This document shows, piece by piece, positions 48,201 to 57,200 of a stretch of DNA of 64,000 nt; within the stretch, counting starts at the first letter, position 1; every line of letters starts with the position of its first letter. The position numbers were made by a program, and so were the translations under genes. Under the pieces are notes generated by a model. The model was not told the DNA's origin and ran no database searches. It worked only from the letters and a program-made list of their open reading frames with translations. The DNA comes from Rhineura floridana (lineage: Eukaryota > Chordata > Lepidosauria > Squamata > Rhineuridae): NCBI RefSeq assembly GCF_030035675.1, contig NC_084493.1, positions 24,343,822-24,407,821 on the forward strand, written 5' to 3'.

Positions 48201-51200
48201 CATCACCCACGCTGCGCTCCAGCTGTTCCGCCGCCACGTTCCCAATTAGGGCCCGGAATTCAGGGACATCTGCAGGAAGCCAGAAACACATCAGCAGTCG
48301 CCAGTGTCAGAATGCATACCTGGAAGTCTGTAGCCATGTACATTTACTCTGTCTAACAGGGATGGAGAATCTGCATCCCTTCAATGGTTGCTGGACTCCA
48401 AATCCCATCAGCCTCAGCCAGTGTGACTAATGGCCAGGAATGATGGAGTTGTAATCCAGCAACATCTGAAGGACCACAGATTCCTCGTGCCTGCCATACA
48501 ACTCCTTCAGGCGAATATCTGGAATGGCATTCACAATAAGCCTTCCACTGCCCAATTAAATGTTATTCCAAGGTCCACATCGCAGCAGAGCAGAGGAAGG
48601 ATCCACAGCATACATGTGTGTGTGTCCCTTCCTTGCATCCCAGAGGTCCTTCTTAGGTCTTGTCTACACCAAACATATTTCAAGCCCACTTACTGTTACG
48701 ACTCTCAAAATAAATTCTGCAAGTATAGTCCTAGGAAACAATTCAGAAAACATACAAAAAGTCTCAGCAGCCTTATAAGACTATGTTTCCCAGAGGATTT
48801 GGGAAAAATCTGCGACTAAACTGATTTGAAGAAGTTTTCAAAGTCATAGGCTGCATTTGGACAACACAATAAACTATGGTTTATCATCTTGGGAATAAAC
48901 CTAGCCGCCCTCCAGAATGACGCTCTGTTTCCTGTGGCATGGCTGTGAGGCTTTTGCTTCTGTTTTCAGTTAATCGCAGCCCCTCACATCAGGTGAATCC
49001 AAGTAGTTGTGTGGTTAACCTTACTATGGTTTGCTTGAAAACAGACAAATCTAAATTATGATTAATGAAACTAGGTTGTTTCAATATACCACTGTTAAGA
49101 TTAATCAAGGTTTAGGGTTCAGATGTAATGGTAAGCTGGTTGATTCAAATTGGAAGCAAAACCTTCTGGACCCTTCTAGCAGCTGTATCAAGGAGGAGGG
49201 AAGGAAGTGTGTGAACCTCTGGGGAGGCTACCCTTGTTCCCATCACAATAAACTGTGGTTCCAGGAAATTATTCCATCACCAGTTGGGACCACTGAGTCC
49301 TTGTATCTTACTGTGATTGGTACTTGGACGATACTTATTTCTTTTCCCACTTCGCAGTCCCATTGCATGCTTACTCTGGAGGAAAGCCACAATCTCTTCA
49401 ACAGGGCGGAAGCCACACATGCCCTCAAAGGGGGTTAGGGCGATTGCCATCTCTGGCTTGTGGTTGACATCTGGATAGTGCTCTGGATGTTGGGCATGAA
49501 GCTTCTCTGCCAGTTCCTTTAGGGGGGAAAGGGGGGAGAAGTGTTAAAACCCTAGGTTCAATGCAAGCATCACAGCTGGGCTGCCATGTCTTTTATGGTC
49601 CACAGAGCCCTCAAGGGATTATGCAATGCACACCAAGGTGGGCTAATAAATAAAGGATGGTTAGAGAAACAAAAGCAAGCAGAAAGAAGCCCAGAAGGAT
49701 CTGAAGTTATCCATTAGCAAGAAGCTTTGAGTTGAATCCAAAAGGTTCCCTTTGCTCTTTGGTGGAAGGCCCTCTGTTGGAAAAAGAGAACCTTTGGATC
49801 CAGCCTTTTAATATTAACAAACGGAACATACTATGACCTGCCTCACTTGCGTAACATTCTAATCTTTGGCTTCAGCCTCTGATGCACCATCTGCTCCTAG
49901 ACCTAGCAAAGTCCACCATGGTTTGCCCTTCCTTTTCACTCCACTCTTATTTCCCAATACCTCCCTGCCCGGGATCTTTGCTCCTCCAGCTCCACCACCT
50001 ACCATAGTCTGAAGGTCTCCTACCCTCTTAAAAGACTGCCCATTCTCCCTTGCTGAACCTTAGGCCTGGAGCTTCTGCCCTAGGACACCCATGTGATGCT
50101 TTTACTTTCTTCAAATCCCTCCTCAAAACTCACCTTTTCCATGAAGCCTTTGGCACCACCCTGGAATCCCCATGCCTCAGGCGGACAAGACTTAATGAGA
50201 TCTGCATTGCTTTTTACTAGATTCCCACCAACCAGAGCCTGGTGCAAAAGAGTGTTTGAGAGGGGCAGGGAAGGAGCCCATGACCTACTTGCACCCCAAG
50301 CATCCTACATGCATCTGCAGGTCATCTCACCTGAATGACTACAGATCAGGGATTTGAATGCACAACTCCAAAACTGGAGCCGTGGTTAAAGGCAACCAAT
50401 TCATGGTCCAATTTTACAAGTGAGGAACACGGAGGCAGTGATTAGCACAGGGCAGCCATGACAGAGAATTTTAAATTTTTACTTGCTATTGTTAAAGTAC
50501 TGGGAGTCAGAAGCCCTTGCTGTTCCACAGCAAGTCACCCAGAGATTTATCTGGAGAACTTAACCTAGTTTCTGTTTCTTGTGTGACAGACGGGGGAAAC
50601 CCTTGCATCCGTTTTAGTTTTGATCCGATTCGGTTCTATTTGGATGTATTGGGTTGCATTCATCCAAGTCCTACTCAGAGTAGACCCACTGAAATTAATG
50701 AACCAACCTTAGTCATGTCTGTTAGCTTCAATGGGTCTACTCCAAGTAGGACTAGCATTGAATACAACCCACTGGATTGTTTTTATGAATTACATTTGTT
50801 ATGACCCACCCCGTGACTGTTTACAGTTTAAGGGCAGGGATATAAATGTTAAACCTAAATATCACAAATAAAACAGGGTGATGCACCTTGATCAGCCCAC
50901 CTTTATCAAGAGACAGGCAGCAAAATCTGGCTCCAGATTGTACCTCTTAAGGGATATTCAATATCCATCACGTAAAACCACATTTCACATGTTGAAATGT
51001 GTCTTGTCAAGAGCAAGGCGACAGCATTTCCTACAGAAAGAACATGATGGGAGAGTGAAGCAGGATTCTCTGATGTTTGCACACCATGCGAAGGCCTTAC
51101 CTTGGTGGGATGGGCCTGGATGGACAAGGCTGAGTTCACAGACAGCACTTTGAACAAGAAAGGCAGCTGGCCCTGGAACACGTCTTTGACCTTGGAGCCT

Positions 51201-54200
51201 AGGCACCCGGGGTTGTCTGCAATCCACTGCCGTAAGGTCTTCTGGGGGATGCGATTATCCAGAATTATGGCATCTCCTTTGGGGTGAGCACCCATCCAAA
51301 GCTAGGAAGAAGTGAGGTGGGGGAGAAGACACACACATGCACAAAATGTCTTTAAGTGCAGGCCTGAGGAACCTGTGGCCCTCCATATGTTGCTGGGCTC
51401 CCAACTCCTATCAATCCCAGCATGGCCAATGGCCAGGGATGATGGGGACCCTAGACTAGCAACATCAGGAAAGCCACAGGTTCCCCCAGCCCTGCTTTAG
51501 TGTTTAGGCCACTGTTTTCAGTTCCAGGCTTGAACAAAACAGTACAATAGGGCTAAGCGATCAGGCTGATTGTGCCATTTCCCTTATATGTTTTACTCGC
51601 AATGTTATCCTGCTATTGTAGCACCATCAGACTTTCTTTTGTCTGTCCTAAATCTTCTAACATTCAGGTTCCTTGGACGTCCATGAGTCCTAGTGTTATG
51701 ACAGAGTGAGAAAACCTTTTCTTTATCGCTTTCTCCACACCACATACCGTTTTATACACCTCTATCATGTCACCTCCTACTTGCCTTTTCTCTCATCTAA
51801 AAAGCCCCACATGCTGCAACCTTTCCTCATAGGGGAGTCGCTCCATCCCCTTGATCATTTTGGTTGCCCTTTTCTGAACCTTTTCCAGCTCTTCAAAACC
51901 TTTTTTGAGGCAAGGTGACCAGAACTGTACACTGTATTCCATGCGCACATGCAGGCCAAATCTGAATCGCACACATGAGGCCACCTCTATCCCAGCTACC
52001 ATTCTTTCACATTCTGGCTAATAAGATGGTTCAGAAACTGCAGTTAGTACAGAATCAGGTGACAAGACTTTGAACCGAGATAGCTTGCCCAGAATTCAGT
52101 TTAGCACTGTTAAAAGATTTACGCTGGTTGCCATTTCTGAGCCCAATTCACAGTGTTGGGGCTGAACGTTTCTCATGGCATGGGCTGTACTCTCAATATC
52201 AACCTGCCCAGATGTTAAGGTCATCTGTTATAGTACCAAGGACTGGTTTACCACAGTGGCTACAAGACTGAGTCCTTATGGAGAAACTAACGCAGAAATG
52301 ATGGTTAGCCTGGGATCAAAGTAAATGGAGCCGCTTTTTTGCCATGTGGTTTAATTTTATTGATTATTTATTTACTAAATTTATATCCTGACCTTCCTCC
52401 CAGTAGGAGCCCAGGAGGAAAACAAAAACACTAAACACACTCTAAAACATCTTAAAAACAGACTTTTAAAAGACGTTTTGTTTTAATATATTTTAAACAT
52501 ATTAAAACAAAACATCTATTTTTTTTAAAAAAAAGCTTTAAAAACACCTTAAAAAGCAATTGCAACACAGACGTAGACTGGGATAAGTTCTCTGCTTAAA
52601 AGGCTTGTTGAAAGAGGAAGGTCTTCAGCAGGCACCAAAAAGATAACAGAGATGGCACCTGTCTAGTATTTAAGGGGAGGGATTATACAGATTCACCAGA
52701 ACATTTTTTTAAATGTTTTTAACGTTGTTTTGTTTTAATGTATTTTAAGGTCTGTTTTTACAATGTTTTAAAGTGTTTTTAGCACTTCTGTTTGCTGCCT
52801 TGACCTCCTGCTGGGAGGAAGGGCGGGATAAATAAATATTTATAATATTTAATAAACAAACAAACAAACAAACAAGGGAGATTCCTGCCACAAGACTATA
52901 AGAGACAATGGGTTTCATAGTTTTGTGGGCTGCCTCTGACAATCAGTATAACTTGGAGATTATGATTACCCTGAAAATTGAAAATTTTGTAAGATAGTTT
53001 ATTTCCTCTCCTCCCAATCTACAACTGTATGTACTTTTCGACCTGTCATCTCTCCAACCTCCTTTATTTCTTCTTATTTCTCATTTTTACTGGCCTATGG
53101 GCCTGTTTGTGTTTGAAAACTTTGCAATAAAATTTATATTAAAGACTGAGGTATGAATCAAGTCCCCAGTTCAAATCTTCCTTCTGACAAAGGCAGGAGA
53201 GGGGAATCGTTTCTAACCAAGGGCCGCATTCTCTTCTGGGGGCCACATGGCAGTGGAGTCAGAGGCAAAGGTGGGCGGAGCAATAAGTGTAAAACTGACC
53301 TTAACACAGTAGGCTAGTTTTTACACACACACTTCCACCCAGGTAAGCAAAAGGCACTATCATAGTTGAAGAACACGCTCCAGGCAGGGGAAAGCTGTCG
53401 AGGAGGGCACAGAGCAGAGTTGGCGAGAGGCGCGGCTGGTGAGAATCTAAGGGCCAAACTGAAAGGATGGGGGGTGCATCTGACACACACACACACCTGG
53501 GCCTGACATTCTCATGCTATACGAGGGGCTTTAGGCAAGATTCTAAACTAAGCCAGTCCCCCATCTGATCATATTGACTTACCTTACAAGATTGTTGTAA
53601 GGATTACAACCAGATAACGCATTTGAAACATTCTGAACACTTGAAAGTGCTATATAAAAGTGTTTTTGTTATGTGCCTTCAAGTCAATTACGACTTATGG
53701 CGACGCTATGAAACAGTGACCTCCAATAGCATCTGTCGTGAACCACCCTGTTCAGATCTTGTAAGTTCAGGTCTGAGGCTTCCTTTATGGAATCAATCCA
53801 TCTCTTGTTTGGCCTTCCTCTTTTTCTACTCCTGTTTTTCCCAGCACTATTGTCTTTTCCAGTGAATCATGTCTTCTCATTACGTGTCCAAAGTATAATA
53901 ACTGTCATGGCCCCGTCAGAGGACTCCTCAGATGAGGACGACTCGGGAGTAACAGCAGCAGACCCAGGAGCAGCAGGAGACACGGAGGAGCCTCCTGAGA
54001 ATCCAGCTCCTTCTGCCCCTCAGCTGCAGAGCACCCCAGGGACAGCAGAGGCCCTGCAGCCAGACACAGACAGTGAACAGGGTACTCCCCCCTCACCTGC
54101 AGAACGTAGACAGCAGAAGGTCAGGCAGAAGAGAGGCAGGCCTGTCTCCTTAAGGCCCAAACGCTGAGGGCTCACACCTGCTGTCCATCCTGCTCTTTAT

Positions 54201-57200
54201 AAGGCACACCTTGGCTGCAGCTTGTTGCTGACTGCAACGTCAGGCGTGGCTTTGTGTAGACCTAGTTTCCCTGCAGCATCTCTTTGACTGACCTCCTTGG
54301 CAATTGATCCCGGACCTCCACTGACCTCGCTTCTGGACTTCTGACTCGGCAAGTATGCTTCAGATAGGCCTGACAGATTTACAACCCGACTGCTGGCTAA
54401 GGACTTTCCTTCCCTGCCAAAGACCCAGGAATTTCCAGCCCCCCCTGACACTGCTGATGCAGTGTAGAGCTGACAATAACCTCAGTTTCATCATTTTAGC
54501 TTCTAGTGATAGTTCTGGTTTAATTTGTTCTAACACCCAATTATATGTCTTTTTTGCAGTGCATGGTAAGTGCAAAGTTCTCCTCCAACACCACGTTTCG
54601 AATGAGTTGATTTATTTCTTATTTGCTTTTTTCACTGTCCAACTTTCACATCCACACATAGAAATTGGGAATACCATGGTCTGAATGATCCTGATTTTAG
54701 TGTTCAGTGATACATCTTTGCATTTGAGGACCTTTTCGAGTTCTCTCATAGCTGCCCTCCCCAGTCCTAGCCTTTTTCTGATTTCTTGACTATTGCCTCC
54801 ATTTTGGTTAATGATTGTGCCAAGGTAGTTGTCAACTTTAAAGTTACATAACTCTTCTGTTGTCACTACTTTAGTCTTCTTGACTTTCAACTGTAGTCCT
54901 GCTTTTGTGCTTTCCTCTTTAACTTTCATCAGCATTTGATTTAAATCATTACTGGTTTCTGCTAGTAGTATGGTACGGTCTGCATATTAGATTCTAAAAT
55001 TTCTGGTTCTTCATCATATGTTTCCTCCATGAATGAGTCTGTCATCCTGGCATCTCTTTTATAGAGTTCTTCAGTGTGTTGCTTCCATCTTCCTTCTATT
55101 TCATCTCGGTCAATCAGTGTGTTGCCCTGTTGATTATTCAACATCCCTACTCTTGGTTTAAATTTCCCTTCATTTCTCTAACCTTTTGGAATAGGGCTCT
55201 TGTTCTTCCCTTTTTGTTTTCTATTTCTATACAGCAATTATTGTAATAGTTCTTTGTCCCTACGTACTAGTCACTGTATTGTTGCATTTAGGGTTCTGAC
55301 TGTGTTTCTATCTCCTTTTGCTTTTGCTTTCCATCTCTCTTTAACCATTTGAAGAGTTTCTTCAGTCATCCATTGGGGTCTTTCTCTTTTTTTAGCTAGA
55401 GGTATCGTCTTTTTGCATTCTTCCCTGATCATGTTTCTGACTTCACTCCATAGTTCTTCTGGTTCTCTGTCAACTAAGTTTAAAGTCACAAACCTGTTCC
55501 TTATTTGATCTTTATATTCTTCTGGGATATTATTTAAATTGTATTTTGGCATTATGATTGTTTTGTTGTATTCTTTAGCTTTACTCTGATTTTTTTATAC
55601 GATCAGTTCATGATCTGTACCGCAGTCTACTCCTGGTCTTGTTTTCTTGGAAAGTATGGAACTTCTCCATCTTCTGCTGCCAATTATATAATCAATTTGA
55701 TTCCTATACTGACCATTTGGTGATGTCCACATGTACAGTCGTCTTTTTGGTTGCTCAAAAAATGTGTTTGCAAGAAACAAATTATTGGCTTCACAGAATT
55801 CAATAAGTCTTTCTCCTGCTTTTCTATCTCCTAAGCCCCATTTTCCCACAATTCCTAGTTCTTCTCTGTTCCTTGCTTTTGCATTCCAGTCCCCCATGAT
55901 TATGAGCACATCACATCACATAAAATAACATAATATGATTATTAGCACATCACATAACATAAAAGTATCACCATCATTATTTTTACTGTTAATTAGAGGT
56001 GAGGCAGGTGATGGCCAGGGAGACAGAAGTTTTGACTTAGCCCTCCTCTCACGTGGAACTGTCTCCCCTGAGAGGCTGTAAATCCCTCTATATTCTTCCA
56101 GGCCAGTTAGGGATTTTAAATCATTGCTTTTTAAAATAAATATTTTGTGTTGTTTATATTTATGAGGATTGTATTTTATGTTTTTACTGATGACTTGGAG
56201 TGTTTTTAACTGAAGTTTGTTTGTAAACCACCCTTGAGTGTGTGTGTGGAGGGAGAGAGAGAGATCCCCCTAATAAAAAATCCTGAGCATTAAATAGCAC
56301 TAATTGCAGTTCTGAGTGAAGGCAATTGCAATTCTGAATGAATTCTGGGGCAGAAAACCAGGAACACAGAAGAGAACAAGAAAACTCTTTGGATGCAGTA
56401 GCAAAATAAAGCTCCATGGGAATACAAATGTAAAAGTCAATGACAATGTTCACTGTTTATAACTACTTTCCACAGAAGATCCAGCGATGATAAAAATAGG
56501 AACCTGCTTTCTACTGAGATGGACCATTGATCCATCTAGCTCAACGTTGTCTACACTGACTGGCAGCAGCTTTCCAAGGTTTCAGACTATGAGTCTCTAC
56601 CTGGAGATGCCAGGGGTTGAACCTGGGATCGTATGCATGCAAAGCAGTTGCTGTACCACTGGGCTACTGCCCTCCCCCAATCCGGAGGGAACCTGTAGCC
56701 CTCCAGATGTGGCTGGACCCCAGCTCCTATCAGTCCTATTCAGCATAGCCAAGTCAGGAATTATGGGACCAGTGGTCCGTCTACATCTGGAGGGCATCTT
56801 TCCACTAGGTATAGGCCATAGCATTTTTAAAACATAAAGCACAGCACAAAACCTCCAAAATTCAAATACATACAACTAATCATACCAATATTGTATCAAG
56901 AACAAAATAATCAGACCGTAAAACACATAATCACACAGATAAGATGCTGACACCAAGCTTCAAATAATGGGGCCTTCAAATTCCTCCTGAACCACAGATA
57001 CCAAAACTTCCAGAAAGGTACAGTCAGAGATATTTTGCTGTTGAGGTGGATGCAACGGCAACTTCTCTCTATTCCATGTACAAAAGCCAACCGTACTGGC
57101 AGCTGAATCTCACTCCTGCGCCAGTGATGGAGAAGTACCCGAAGCAGCAGGCTGGATTAGGGCCCTCCAAACAGGCTGTATGTCATACCTCCAACATAGG

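Noticed and set aside
53787-54167. Acidic 126-codon open frame as a host gene
   Set aside because: It starts in BovB sequence and continues into a solo LTR with clear ends and a 5-bp duplication, so it is not a host gene.
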